Of a stretch of DNA of 64,000 nt, positions 17,559 to 27,800 are shown one piece after another. Below the pieces are notes generated by a model, which was given only the letters and a program-made list of their open reading frames with translations, was not told where the DNA came from and made no database searches. This DNA is from Marilutibacter maris (lineage in GTDB: Bacteria > Pseudomonadota > Gammaproteobacteria > Xanthomonadales > Xanthomonadaceae), in assembly GCF_006546735.2 (NCBI RefSeq), contig NZ_VICD02000006.1, positions 1 through 64,000 of the forward strand. Reading direction: 5' to 3'. A program made the translations under genes and the position numbers. Each line of letters begins with the position of its first letter. Position 1 is the first letter of the stretch.

Positions 17559-19778
17559 CTAGGGCTGTTTCCGCTCGGTGCGGAAGATGGATTCAAGTTC
17601 CTCGTCCTCGAACACCCGCCCGACCTTGGCGTACTCGCGCTGGGTGGCCGCGGACAGGTGACGCATGCCGACCGCGACGTCCTCAGCCGCGGCGAGGTAG
17701 GCGGCGGACACGGCGATGTTGCGCAGGTAGCCGCCGGACAGCTCGATGCCGTCGGCAAGACGTTCCAGGTCGATGTCATCGCTGCGTGGCGTCCGCGCCG
17801 GTAGCAGGCGCTGCCAGATCGCCAGGCGCTGGGTGCGGTCCGGAACCGTGAAGGGCACGATGAAGCGCAGGCGGCGGACAAAGGCCTCGTCCATGTTCCT
17901 GGGCAGGTTGGACGCCAGGATCACCAGTCCTTCGTACTCGTCGACCCGTTGCAGCAGGTAGCTGGTCTCCAGATTGGCGTAGCGGTCGTGGGAATCGCGG
18001 ACCTCGGTGCGCTTGCCGAACAGGGCGTCGGCCTCGTCGAAGAACAGGATTGCGCTGTTGGCCTCGGCCTCGTCGAACAGGCGCGCCAAGTGCTTCTCGG
18101 TTTCGCCGATGTACTTGCTGACCACCTGCGACAGATCGACGTGATACAGGTCCAGGCCCAGCTCGGTGGCCAGGACCGCGGCGGCCATCGTCTTTCCGGT
18201 GCCGGGCGGCCCGGAGAACAGCGCACTGACCCCACGCCCCAGCATCAGGGTGCGGTCGAAGCCCCATTGCGCCATCACCTTGTGGCGGTAGCGGACGTGA
18301 TGGCAGAGATCGCGCAGGGCCTTGCGGCGCGAATCCGGCAGCACCAGATCGTCCCAGCCCGGACGCGCACGTATGCGCCGGGCCAGGGCGGACAGTCCGC
18401 CGCTGTGCAGTTGGCGGGCCGCGGCCAGCAGCATGCGTCGGGAAACGAACGGTGCCCGCGGTTCCCGCAGCCGCGACAGCGCGGCGGCGGTCGCCCCGGC
18501 GGCCTCGATCGCCGCGGGCGGCAATCGCACCGTCGCGGTGAAGGATTCCAGGTCCAGGTCCGGGTCGATCGGCTTGAACACGGAAGTGGCGTCGCGCCAG
18601 CACGCGGCCAGTTGCGCCGCATCCGGCGTCGGAACGCTCACCTCGACCACCGGCCGCCGGCCGAGCCGGCAATGGTGTCGCCAGTCGTCGCACCCGCCCG
18701 AGAACAGCCAGGGGCGATAGTCCGCGAGTGCCTGCCGCATCGCATGCTGCAACGGTGGCGAGCGCCCCGACATCCAGTCGTCCAGTCCGTCCCAGTACAC
18801 CGCCGCACGCTGCATCATCGCTTCGCGCAGGACGATCGCCGGCAGTCCCGGCGTCGCCAGCTCCAGCAGGGCGCGCTCGACCACCAGCAGCGGCCGCCGC
18901 TGGCGCGCGGCGAGCGTCGCCGCCAGCATCTTCTTGCCACACCCCGCCGGTCCGGCCAGGTGGATGATCGCTCCCGGGCCCTGCACGGGTTGCGCCTCCA
19001 GCAGGTCGATCAGGGCGGCAAGACGTCCCGGTGGCAGTGTCGGCCCACCGGCATCGCCGCCCACCCCGACCACCCGCACATACGCAGCGATCCGTTCGTC
19101 CGGCGCATCGTCTCCAAGCAGGAACGCGAGCACTCTCGGATCCGGCTGCAACGGCTGCCTCGGCGCCGGCGGCGGATCGGACTGGCGGCCATCCGGCAAC
19201 CGCAACAGATCGTGGCGCCGCAACGGCGCCTGTGCGCCGAGTCGGCTGCGCAGGCGCCAGCGCGCGTGGCCATCGACGGCGAGCAGCCGTTCGGCAAGTT
19301 CCAATGTCGGCCATCCACCACGATGATCGGGCAGCAGATAGCCGAGCAGGTCGCTGAAGCGGCTGTCCAGCGCCGGCAACATCGACAGCAGCAACAGGTC
19401 GCGGTCCTGCGGCTCCAGTGCGGCGTAGTCGGCCAGGCGCTCCAGTCGCAGGCATACACCCCGCGCCTGCGCGACCCGCGCCGATGCGGCATTTCGCGAC
19501 CGCAGCGCCTCGCCGCGTTCGCGCGCGCTTTGCAGTTCGGGCCTCGCTTCCGGTTCCAGCAGGGTTCCGGTCAGTATCGTGTCGACCGTTTCGACGATCC
19601 CGCCGACGCCACGCTGCCGCCATTGCCGCGCATGCTCCGGTTGCGCGGGCACCTCGGTCTCGCGTACTTCGGTGGCCGCACGCACGAGCCACTCCACCCG
19701 CTCCAGTTCGGCGCGCAGGTGTGAGTTCGAACAGGTGAAGCCGGCGTCGACGATCGACGCGGCCTGGGCGCTGGACAT
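17559..19778 (-). CDS. AAA+ ATPase of the contractile injection system (Afp15-like)
   Basis: 739 residues from the ATG at 19778. The C-terminal AAA+ module has a perfect Walker A GPPGTGKT (about 523-530), Walker B FFDEAD (about 579-584), and downstream sensor and arginine-finger region ([11 protein letters not shown]). A first, degenerate P-loop GPAGCGKK lies at about 276-283. The N-terminal third is helical. Every eCIS carries such an ATPase, thought to aid particle assembly or cargo loading. It follows the small coiled-coil gene and precedes the candidate cargo gene. Confidence 0.9.
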   Translation of the reverse strand: MSSAQAASIVDAGFTCSNSHLRAELERVEWLVRAATEVRETEVPAQPEHARQWRQRGVGGIVETVDTILTGTLLEPEARPELQSARERGEALRSRNAASARVAQARGVCLRLERLADYAALEPQDRDLLLLSMLPALDSRFSDLLGYLLPDHRGGWPTLELAERLLAVDGHARWRLRSRLGAQAPLRRHDLLRLPDGRQSDPPPAPRQPLQPDPRVLAFLLGDDAPDERIAAYVRVVGVGGDAGGPTLPPGRLAALIDLLEAQPVQGPGAIIHLAGPAGCGKKMLAATLAARQRRPLLVVERALLELATPGLPAIVLREAMMQRAAVYWDGLDDWMSGRSPPLQHAMRQALADYRPWLFSGGCDDWRHHCRLGRRPVVEVSVPTPDAAQLAACWRDATSVFKPIDPDLDLESFTATVRLPPAAIEAAGATAAALSRLREPRAPFVSRRMLLAAARQLHSGGLSALARRIRARPGWDDLVLPDSRRKALRDLCHHVRYRHKVMAQWGFDRTLMLGRGVSALFSGPPGTGKTMAAAVLATELGLDLYHVDLSQVVSKYIGETEKHLARLFDEAEANSAILFFDEADALFGKRTEVRDSHDRYANLETSYLLQRVDEYEGLVILASNLPRNMDEAFVRRLRFIVPFTVPDRTQRLAIWQRLLPARTPRSDDIDLERLADGIELSGGYLRNIAVSAAYLAAAEDVAVGMRHLSAATQREYAKVGRVFEDEELESIFRTERKQP

Positions 19779-19894
19779 GGTCGTGTTCCTTTGGATCCGA
19801 TCAGGCCTGCGTCGCCTTCGACAAAGGCGGCACCCGACACGGCCCCGTTCCTCCCGGGCCGGAATGCCGGATACCGCCTTCGTCACGGCGACGC

Positions 19895-20155
19895 CTAGGG
19901 GGTCCCGCCGTTCGAGGAGGGCATCGCGGCATCGGCCGCCGGCGGCACCTGGCGGACGCCCGCATCGTGCGAGCGGACGCCGGACGCATCCGACTGGTTT
20001 GCGAGCATCTCGCCCAGCACCGCCATCGCCCCCTCTATGCGCAGCAGGGTCCGGGCAAGCTGCGCGCGCTGCTCATCGAGCTCGGCGAGGGCTTGCCGGC
20101 CCTTCTGCTGCTCGGCGGCAAGCGTTTCCAGGCGTCTCTCCAGAAGCTCCTTCAT
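19895..20155 (-). CDS. Small coiled-coil protein of the injection-system locus
   Basis: 86 residues. Residues 1-55 form an uninterrupted amphipathic helix (MKELLERRLETLAAEQQKGR...LARTLLRIEGAMAVLGEML). The rest is Pro/Ala/Ser-rich and disordered. A GGGAGG sequence precedes the ATG. It occupies the slot between fibre and ATPase where Afp/PVC clusters have their long tape-measure gene, but it is far too short to be one unless it assembles in many copies. Its function is unknown. Confidence 0.72.
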   Translation of the reverse strand: MKELLERRLETLAAEQQKGRQALAELDEQRAQLARTLLRIEGAMAVLGEMLANQSDASGVRSHDAGVRQVPPAADAAMPSSNGGTP

Positions 20156-20172
20156 ACCGCCCTCCCCTCAGT

Positions 20173-20601
20173 TCACGAGTCGGCCGGGTTACCGACCGGC
20201 ATCCAGCACAGACTGCGCGCGGCAGGTCCGCTCGTACCACCGGGAAGGTCGCAGTCCTGCGAGAAATCCACCCTCCACTCCTCGCCCTTCCTCACCGGCA
20301 TCGTGATGCTGCAATAGTCCACCAGCGTCTTGTTGCTGCCGTCGGCGTCGCGATGCGCCGATGCGGCGGCGCGGGTGCTTCCGTTCACCTGACCCACCAG
20401 GTTCCCCTGACGCTTGTCGGTGTGACAGTCCAGCCATGCAACCACGACCCCATCGCTGGCGGCGGTGTAGTCGGTGCCCCATTCGCAGTCCTGCTGCGTC
20501 GGGCCAAACAGGCTCGAAGGTCCGTTCAGCGTCATCCCGTCCTTGACCGTGAGGGTCTCGACGGTGACATCTTTATCCGCAACAACGTTCATGTCGTTCA
20601 T
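20173..20601 (-). CDS. Stand-alone paralogue of the fibre tip
   Basis: 142 residues, clearly homologous to the last 120 or so residues of the adjacent fibre protein. Shared segments include GMTLNG, VVAWLDCH, DKRQ, NKTLVDYCSITMPVRKGE and a terminal MPVGN/MPIGN. The first 20 residues (NDMNVVADKDVTVETLTVK) resemble one beta-helix strand of the fibre repeat. It could form mixed trimers with, or cap, the fibre, altering what the particle binds (inference). It lies 16 bases downstream of the fibre gene on the same strand. Confidence 0.8.
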   Translation of the reverse strand: MNDMNVVADKDVTVETLTVKDGMTLNGPSSLFGPTQQDCEWGTDYTAASDGVVVAWLDCHTDKRQGNLVGQVNGSTRAAASAHRDADGSNKTLVDYCSITMPVRKGEEWRVDFSQDCDLPGGTSGPAARSLCWMPVGNPADS

Positions 20602-20617
20602 AAATCCTCCATTGGGT

Positions 20618-22960
20618 TCAGTTGCCTATCGGCATGAAATACAGGCGACGCTGATTCGATCCGCTTGTGTCTCCAGGCAGATCGGAGTCCTGCGTGTGAC
20701 TCACCTTCCACGTCTCTCCCTTTCTCACCGGCATCGTGATGCTGCAGTAGTCCACCAGTGTCTTGTTGCTGCCGCCGGCATCGCGATGCGAGGAAGCGGC
20801 CGCGCGGGTTTCTCCACCCACCTCGCCCACAATATTTTCCTGTCGCTTGTCGATGTGGCAGTCCAGCCAGGCCACCACGAATCCGTCGCTGGCAGCGCTG
20901 TATTCGGTACCGAACTCGAGGTCCTGCCTCTGGCCCAGCAGACTCGAATTTCCGTTGAGGGTCATGCCGTCGCCCACGGTCAAGCCGCCATTGGCGTTCA
21001 TGTGGGCCGCACCGGCGACGTTCACCGCGTTGCCGGTGACCGTGAACAGCCGGGTTCCACCGCTCCAGACCTCCAGCGGATGGGAGCTGTCGTCCGGCGC
21101 ATGCCCGATCGACAAGGTCCCGCTGGTGTCGATGCGGGTATCCGACACGGCAAGACCACCATTGGCGTTCAACCGGGCTGTCGCGCCCACGGCCACACTG
21201 CTGGTGGACACCGCGAACAGCTTGGTGCCGCCGCCCCACACCTCCAGCGGATGCGTGACGTCGTCCGGGGCGTGCCCGATCGACAGGGTGCCAGTGCCGT
21301 CGAAGCAGGTGTCCGACACCGATATCCCGCCATTGGCAGAGAAGGGCTTGTTCGAGCAGACGTTCACGCCATCGGCGGTGACCGCGAGCAGTTTGGTGGC
21401 GCCGTCCCAGACCTCGAGCGGGTGCGAGACATTGTCGGGCGCATGCCCGATCGACAGGGTGCCGGTGCCGTCGAAGCAGGTGTCCGACACCGATATCCCG
21501 CCATTGGCGGAGAAGGGCTTGTTCGAGCAGACGTTCACGCCATCGGCGGTGACCGCGAGCAGTTTGGTGGCGCCGTCCCAAACCTCGAGCGGGTGCGAGA
21601 CATTGTCGGGCGCATGCCCGATCGAGACGGTGCCCGAGCCGTCGATCCGCGTGTCGGCGACCACCAGTCCGCCGCCGGGCTTCAAGGGTATCGACTCGCT
21701 CACGTTCACGGCGCCGGGCGTGACCACGAACAACTTCGCATCGCCGCTCCACACCTCCAGCGGATGCGTGCGGTCGGAGGACGCATGCCCGATCGACATT
21801 ACGCCGCTGTCGTAGATCTTCGTATCCGCAACGGTGACGCCGCCGTTCGCATGCAGAACGACGCCCGCATCCAGGGCGGCACTCTCGGAGGTCACGCCAA
21901 GAAGCCGCGCATTGCCGTCCCATACCTCCAGGTTGTCGTCGGGACTGCCGTTGGAATAGCTCTTCCCGATCGACATCCGGCCATTGGCGCCGATGGTCGC
22001 CTTCGAATAGACCTGGACCCCCTTGGTTTCGTCCATGACGCAGAACAGCGGCGCGGAAGCGCCGGGGTCGGCGTTGTTCCAGACCTCGAAATGATAGGTC
22101 GGCGACTGCGCGGTCCCGACCGCCATCATCGCTTGGGCGTTGAACAGGTCCGTCACCGCGCCGGTCCCGGTGACCACCAGGCCATCGCGCGCCTCCATCG
22201 GCACGGACGCTGCGACCCCTTCCCCGGTCACCTCCAGCAACGGGCTGTCGGCTTCCGCATCGACCTCGAATCCACCGCGCGCGGTCAACAACACCCGGTA
22301 GTCGGGCGGCACATAGCCGCCATCCTCCGGATAGGCGTCTGCGGTCTGCGCGGCAACCACGTTCTCGACCCGAAGCGTCGCCGCCTCGCCCGGAGGTCCC
22401 GGCAGGTGCGCGCCGGCATAGCGCCGGGTGCGCCCATCCACCCGGACGCAGTCCATGTCGACGGCATCGATGCTGCCTCCGGTCACCCGCACCCGGGCCA
22501 GCGGCAGCGCTCCCTCCGGCACCTCGCTGCCGATACCGATCGTCTTCGCGGGCGCCTGGGTGAAGCGGGTTTCGCCGCCACTGCCCTCTTGCGGGTCGGA
22601 CGGCGTCTCCACGAAACTGACGAAGACGAGGTAGTCGCCGTTGGCGGCATCGGCTTCCAGCGTCACCGTGGTCGCCTCGGCCAGCAGGACCTGGTTGCCC
22701 ATCGCGTCCAGCGCCGAGCCTGGCGCGACCACGACCGACAACGGCGATGCCCCACTTCCGTCGATCCGCACCGCCAGGCCCTCGAGGACACCCGGCGCAT
22801 GCAGGTGCGTCTCGTGCCGGGTCTGGCGATCGACGTGGTAGTTCTGTTCGTCGACGAAGTCCGCGGTCGCCAGGAACTCGCCATCGAAGTAGCGCAACCT
22901 CGAGGTGACGTACAGCGGCCGTCGCTGGTCGGCCGGCGGCGTGCTGGGGGTGTTGCTCAT
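20618..22960 (-). CDS. Tail fibre / receptor-binding protein of the injection system (Afp13 position)
   Basis: 780 residues. The start at 22960 has GGAGAG eight bases upstream. Residues about 1-240 form a baseplate-attachment region (YFDGEFLATADFVDEQNYH; later ALPLARV). The middle is built of tandem units of about 57 residues, each containing variants of LSIGHAPD, HPLEVWDG and LLAVTADGVNV, typical of a triple-stranded fibre shaft. The last 120 residues are a tip domain also found in the neighbouring small gene. Two adjacent units are almost identical in DNA. It lies between the gpI-like gene and its tip paralogue. Confidence 0.82.
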   Translation of the reverse strand: MSNTPSTPPADQRRPLYVTSRLRYFDGEFLATADFVDEQNYHVDRQTRHETHLHAPGVLEGLAVRIDGSGASPLSVVVAPGSALDAMGNQVLLAEATTVTLEADAANGDYLVFVSFVETPSDPQEGSGGETRFTQAPAKTIGIGSEVPEGALPLARVRVTGGSIDAVDMDCVRVDGRTRRYAGAHLPGPPGEAATLRVENVVAAQTADAYPEDGGYVPPDYRVLLTARGGFEVDAEADSPLLEVTGEGVAASVPMEARDGLVVTGTGAVTDLFNAQAMMAVGTAQSPTYHFEVWNNADPGASAPLFCVMDETKGVQVYSKATIGANGRMSIGKSYSNGSPDDNLEVWDGNARLLGVTSESAALDAGVVLHANGGVTVADTKIYDSGVMSIGHASSDRTHPLEVWSGDAKLFVVTPGAVNVSESIPLKPGGGLVVADTRIDGSGTVSIGHAPDNVSHPLEVWDGATKLLAVTADGVNVCSNKPFSANGGISVSDTCFDGTGTLSIGHAPDNVSHPLEVWDGATKLLAVTADGVNVCSNKPFSANGGISVSDTCFDGTGTLSIGHAPDDVTHPLEVWGGGTKLFAVSTSSVAVGATARLNANGGLAVSDTRIDTSGTLSIGHAPDDSSHPLEVWSGGTRLFTVTGNAVNVAGAAHMNANGGLTVGDGMTLNGNSSLLGQRQDLEFGTEYSAASDGFVVAWLDCHIDKRQENIVGEVGGETRAAASSHRDAGGSNKTLVDYCSITMPVRKGETWKVSHTQDSDLPGDTSGSNQRRLYFMPIGN
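21300..21641 (-). repeat. Near-perfect 171-bp tandem duplication inside the fibre gene
   Basis: TCGAAGCAGG recurs at 21300 and 21471, and the two 171-base units that follow (57 codons each) differ at only a few positions (for example AGAG/GGAG and CCAGAC/CCAAAC). They encode two consecutive identical units containing NVCSNKPFSANGG and SVSDTCFDGTGTLSIGHAPD. Flanking units are clearly more diverged, so this is a recent duplication. Confidence 0.9.
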
Positions 22961-23007
22961 GACATCTCTCCTGTCGATGATTCGGGTCTGACCTGGTGGC
23001 GTGGCGC

Positions 23008-23784
23008 TCACGTCCGCGACGGCGGGTGATCGCTCACCGCCTGCAGCAGCGGCGCCGGCAACTTCACACCGGTCTGCATGTCCACCGGCACGCTGCCGAG
23101 CACGGTGTTGCGCGCCACGTACACGCCCTGCGCCGCAAGCACCGTTTCGCGCAGGGAGGGCGGATCGCCCAGCTCGGGATCGGGCCGATCCAGCAGGACC
23201 AGCGAGGGGTACTGCAGTTGCAGGCTGTAGTAGGTGTGCGCGGGCTTCTGCAGCTCGATCGCCGCCTCGACCTTGCGGTAGAGCTGGCGCAGCGTCGCCG
23301 GGTTCTGGCGCGCCCGGATGGTCAGGCTCACCACGAAGTGGTAGTGGTTGACCGACGAGTCGCCGTCGTCGACGCTGATCTCCACCGCCTCGGTGACGCA
23401 CAGCCTCAGCATCTGCTCGATCCCCCTGCGAGTGCCGCGCAGCATGTACAGGGGCACCACCGATGCCACCACGTTGCGGCGGGTCGCGTCGGACCAGTCT
23501 TCGCGCAGGTCGACCGCCACCCAGCTCGCCAGCCACGGCAGGAAGTCCTCCGGCGTGTCCTGCGGGCGGAAGTAGGCGGAGATCCCGTCCAGGGTCTCGG
23601 CTAGTCCCTGCAGGCGTTCGACACCGCGTCCGGCGCCGCTCGCGGGCACCGTCACTCCGCCGGACAGCACCGCCTGGAAGGCGAGCAGGAAACGGCCAAT
23701 GAAATGCCCGTCCTGCAGCGGCGCCGGCAGGTACTGCAGGTACTGGCTGACCTGACCGTCCTTGCAATCACCCCTCATCATCAT
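23008..23784 (-). CDS. Phage tail protein I-like baseplate component
   Basis: 258 residues. Three ATG codons in a row (23784, 23781, 23778) follow GGAGG. The first overlaps the stop of the upstream baseplate J gene. Family features include YLQYLPAPLQ near the start, LPWLASWVAVDLREDW and the MLRGTRRGIEQMLRL segment found in P2 gpI/eCIS tail proteins. It probably links the baseplate wedge to the fibre, which is encoded next. It corresponds to the position of afp12 in Afp-type clusters. Confidence 0.85.
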   Translation of the reverse strand: MMMRGDCKDGQVSQYLQYLPAPLQDGHFIGRFLLAFQAVLSGGVTVPASGAGRGVERLQGLAETLDGISAYFRPQDTPEDFLPWLASWVAVDLREDWSDATRRNVVASVVPLYMLRGTRRGIEQMLRLCVTEAVEISVDDGDSSVNHYHFVVSLTIRARQNPATLRQLYRKVEAAIELQKPAHTYYSLQLQYPSLVLLDRPDPELGDPPSLRETVLAAQGVYVARNTVLGSVPVDMQTGVKLPAPLLQAVSDHPPSRT

Positions 23785-24833
23785 TCGACCTCCGTGTCCG
23801 GCATCCAGGCGACCCACCGACTGCCCTGCTGGCCCAGGACGCCCTGCAGCACCATCGCGGCCGGATCGAAATCGGACGGCGCCATCTGCGGCAGCTGATC
23901 GTCCGCCAGCACGACCGAGTCGCCGCCGTTGACGCTCGCGCCCTCGACGAAGGCGACGCCGGGCACCGCGGCCAGCCGCACCGTCAGATCGCTGCCGCGG
24001 ACGGTGCGCCCGAACGGCCAGCCGCCTCGATCGGCACCTCCATGAAGTGGATGCAGATACTCGAACAGCACCCGGCGGGCCCGCTCCAGGACCTCGGGTG
24101 CGCGGAAGTCGCTGTCGATGTACAGGGTGGCGGCGACCTGCAGCGCTACGAAGCGGGGACCGGCCACGCATACCGTCGTGGTCACGATGCGGCGGTCCTC
24201 GAAGAACGCCGACAGCGCATCGGCCAGATCGGCCGACGGTTGCGACCAGGGGGCGCTGTCGGTTGCCTGCGGCAACACGACAAGACTGATCGCGCCGGGC
24301 TGCGCTTCCGGCGCCGCTTCGCCGCCGCCGGCGGCTGCATTCACCTCGGGCAGGCAAACCAGACGCGCGATCGACCCGCCATCGGCGCTGGCGATCGCAT
24401 CGGCGGCGTGCGTCTGCGGGAAGGTCGACAGCGCCAGTCGCTCGTAGTCGGTCACGGTGACCGCGCGATAGCGGCGGCGCAGCAGCTGCAGCACTTCGCG
24501 CACCGTCTGCAGCGGCTCGCCGGCTGAAGGATCGTGCGGACCTGCCAGCGCAGCCTCATCCCCCGAGACCGCCTGCAGATCGCGCAGCGCCGATTCTCCG
24601 TATCCGGTCAACAGCTGCAGGAACGCGCGGTAGCTTTCGGGCTGGATCCGGTTGCTGCGATAGACCAGCATCTCCGTCAGCCACGCCAGCATCTCCAGCA
24701 CCGCGATTCCGGGGTCGGAAGGGTTGTAGTCGGTCCAGTCCGAGCCGTACCCCGGCAGCGCGGCAACCGCGCCGGAGATCAGCTCGTCGTAGTCGATATC
24801 GTCGAGATCGGGCAGTTCGATCGGCATGGTCAT
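23781..24833 (-). CDS. Baseplate J-like wedge protein (second, shorter)
   Basis: 350 residues. The N-terminus SDWTDYNPSDPGIAVLEMLAWLTEMLVYRSNRI (shown in part) is characteristic of gp6/gpJ-type wedge proteins. The C-terminus holds the typical LFEYLHPLHGG...WPFGRTVRGSDL segment. It is tightly coupled on both sides: its start overlaps the stop of the long J protein (ATGA), and its stop overlaps the first ATG of the gpI-like gene. It is likely to form the wedge with the 1044-residue J protein. Confidence 0.87.
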   Translation of the reverse strand: MTMPIELPDLDDIDYDELISGAVAALPGYGSDWTDYNPSDPGIAVLEMLAWLTEMLVYRSNRIQPESYRAFLQLLTGYGESALRDLQAVSGDEAALAGPHDPSAGEPLQTVREVLQLLRRRYRAVTVTDYERLALSTFPQTHAADAIASADGGSIARLVCLPEVNAAAGGGEAAPEAQPGAISLVVLPQATDSAPWSQPSADLADALSAFFEDRRIVTTTVCVAGPRFVALQVAATLYIDSDFRAPEVLERARRVLFEYLHPLHGGADRGGWPFGRTVRGSDLTVRLAAVPGVAFVEGASVNGGDSVVLADDQLPQMAPSDFDPAAMVLQGVLGQQGSRWVAWMPDTEVE

Positions 24834-27800
24834 GCGCTCCCGGCAATCGTCACGGCGTGCCTGCCCGAGCAGACCAGCAGCACATCGAGCCTGCGGTCGG
24901 CGATGTCCTCGGCCACCTCGTTGCCGACCGCGGCTCCGGTCCGGGTCAGCAGCGGCCGTCGCGACACGGACAGCTCGCCGACCCCGTCGACGCCCGGCAG
25001 CGAGGCCAGCAGTCGCATCAGGTCGGAGTCGTGCACCATCTGCCCCAGCTCCCAGCCGGCGTGGTCGAAACCGCCCGACAGCGGGTGCAGAAACCGCTCC
25101 AGCGCGCGTTCGACCTCCTCCCCCAGCGCACCGGCACGGTCCATGCCGCGCGCGACGACGGTGACCGTGACCGCGACCTGCATCCAGTCCGGTCCGGACA
25201 GCCCCAGCGCTACCGCGGGCGGCATGCGCGAGCGGATGAAGCCTTCGACCTGGCGCAGCAGGCCCAACTGCGGCGACGGCCGCGCGCGCTCGTCGTCGGG
25301 AACGACGATGACCAGAACATGGCCGGCACTGGGCGCGGAGCCGGCACTGGCGGTCGGGTCGAAGCCCGGCGTGATCGCCCTCACCTTGGCGATCTGCGGG
25401 AACCCCTGCCTGACCAGGTCCTCATAGTCCTGGCGCGCGGTGGCGCGACCGCGGTGGCGCAGCAGCTTCGGCCCCCAGTCCATGACCGCGCCGTTGTCCT
25501 CGCCGTCCGCGCCGCCCGACGCGGCCACGAGGTTGTCGACCGAAGCGACGTGGGCAACCGCGGTGACCAGGCGGTTGATCACTCCCGCGGGCAGATTGCC
25601 GTCGGCACCGCCGCCGGAGCGGTAGTGGGCCATCACCACGTTGTTCCTGCCGGCCGGCGGAACCCGACCGTTCCTGCCGTCGCCGAAGGTCACCGTCCCG
25701 CTGCCGTGATCGAGCGTGTAGTGGCGATCCTGCGGTCCGGAGGCCGCGAAGCTGCCGACCTGCTGCCAACGCATCCAGGCGGTGCCGGTCTGCGCCGATC
25801 CGTCGTCCGGCTCCGCCTTCCCTGGCAGCTCGCCACCGCCCGATGCCGGGTCGGAGGACGGCGCGAGCGGTTCGCGCACCACCAGCCTGGTGTTCTCCAG
25901 GACCGGCGTATGGGCGAGGACGAAGGTCTGCCCGGGGGTCTGATGACTGGACCCCAGCACCTCGTCGTGCACGCCCCGGGCGTTGCTCGCGGCCACGCTG
26001 TTGGGCAGCACCCGGCCCGCGCACGGAGATACCGCGTAGCCGCCCGCGCTCAGGCGCGCACGCAACCAGTACAGGGGCAGCGATCCGAACTGGGCGCTGC
26101 GCAGGTGGTCGGACGGAGCGATGAAGCGCAGGAAGCCGCTCTGGGCGAAGCCTTGGGTACCGTCCTCGACCTGCAGCGTCCGCCACCGGGTGACGCCTGA
26201 CTCGGCGGAGACCGGATATTCCCAGCGCACGTCCGCCAGGCCCTCGCCACCGAAACCGTTGCTCCCGTGCTTCACCGCGTTGACGCTCTCGCGGGTCACG
26301 CCCGACAGCGGGCTGACCTCCAGATACAGCGACACCGAGGCTTGGCCGAGCGAATCGCCGAAGGCCAGGTAGAACGCCGGCTGGTCGTCGTCACGGAAAC
26401 GGAACGGCGTCAGCGGGGTCGAGAAATCCAGCACCTGACCGCCCTCGCCATTGTCGACCACGCAGACGGGCTTCACGCTGGGGGTGTACTCGGCGCTCAC
26501 TGCGAGGCCGGCGAGGACAGGCGGACGACAGCCGTTGTCGATGACGCCGGTGACCGCATCGCCGTTGGCGGGGTCGGTGGCGGCGGTGATGCCGGTGCCA
26601 TAGCTGCCCGACGCGATCCGGATGCGCAGGCTCGGCTGCTCGACATCGGACGGGGCGCGGAAAAGCCGGATTCGCGCGGTGCCGTCGTGCTTCAGTGTCG
26701 ACACGCTGGTGTAGGTGGCATCGGGCGGGGCATCGGCGTCCGCCACGTCGCTCCCCTGCGGCGGCGGGTCCGAGGTGAATTCGGGCATCACCGCGCACCA
26801 GCTGTCGCCGGCACCCAGCTCCCAGGCGAGTCGCGGATCGTCGCCGGCCACCAGCGCCTGGTCCGAGGCGGCCAGGGTGACCCGCAAGGTGATCGTTGCG
26901 TCCGCCGCGGCCGGTACCGGCGCGTAGACGACGGTGCAGCAATCGTTCAACGCCGGCTGTGGCCCCAACGGCTGGTAGTCCTTGCCGGTGTCGATCGCCA
27001 GACCATTGAACAACACCTGCTCGGGTGCAGCCTCGGCCATCAGGACCGGCGCGGTCGTGGTCAGATGCGCGTCGCACCAATCGGGGATCGAGTCGACGCC
27101 TCCCAACGGAACGGCGTCCAGGCGTACCCGGACCCAGCAGGCGTGCCCGGCCGCGGGCGCCGACCGCAACGTGCAGCCGGCCATGTCCGCGGGGCGCGTC
27201 TGCGGATCGAACAACTGGCAGCGATAGGTCCGGTCGTCGGTCGTGCCCGCGCCGGGGACAAGCGGCTTCCACGCAGCGCCCTCGTCGGCGTCGGAAAAAT
27301 ACTCCCAGACCACGCTGCCGGCCTCCTGCAGGTCCGCCCAGGCCTCGGCATCGGCGGCGGACGCGAAGTCGATCGACAGCTCGACCGTCGCGTCGGCAAT
27401 CGAAAGCACCTCGTCGGCGGCCAGATAGACCGCATGCTCCACCGCCTCTTCTCCGGCGAACACCTGGTAGCTGCCCGCCGCCCTGGCGGTCGCGATCGAG
27501 GTATCGAACGAGATCCGGTCGAGACAGTTCGCCTGCTTCGGCTGGTAGCTGATCGCACGCGCCAGCAGCGGCCCGCCGGCCGGCAGCAACTCCAGCGCAT
27601 CACTGGTGTAGAAGGTGACGCTGCTGCCGTCGGCGCGTTGTCCACGTACCTGGGTGCCGGCCGGCACCCGCACCTGCTGGGCGCCCCCGTTGGCGGTGAA
27701 CGTCAGCGGCACCTCGGCCGCGCGCGCGGGCCGCGGCTGCAGGCCGAGCATGCGCAGATAGGCCAGGAAATGCCGGTTCGGCATCTGGTTCAGGCGCACG

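Noticed and set aside
21300-21641. CRISPR-like array because of regular repeats
   Set aside because: Repeats are 171 bp, in frame, and encode fibre modules. There are no short palindromic repeats with unique spacers.
20474-23029. 851-codon plus-strand frame over the fibre gene
   Set aside because: It is antisense to the fibre. Its apparent repeats merely mirror the fibre repeats.
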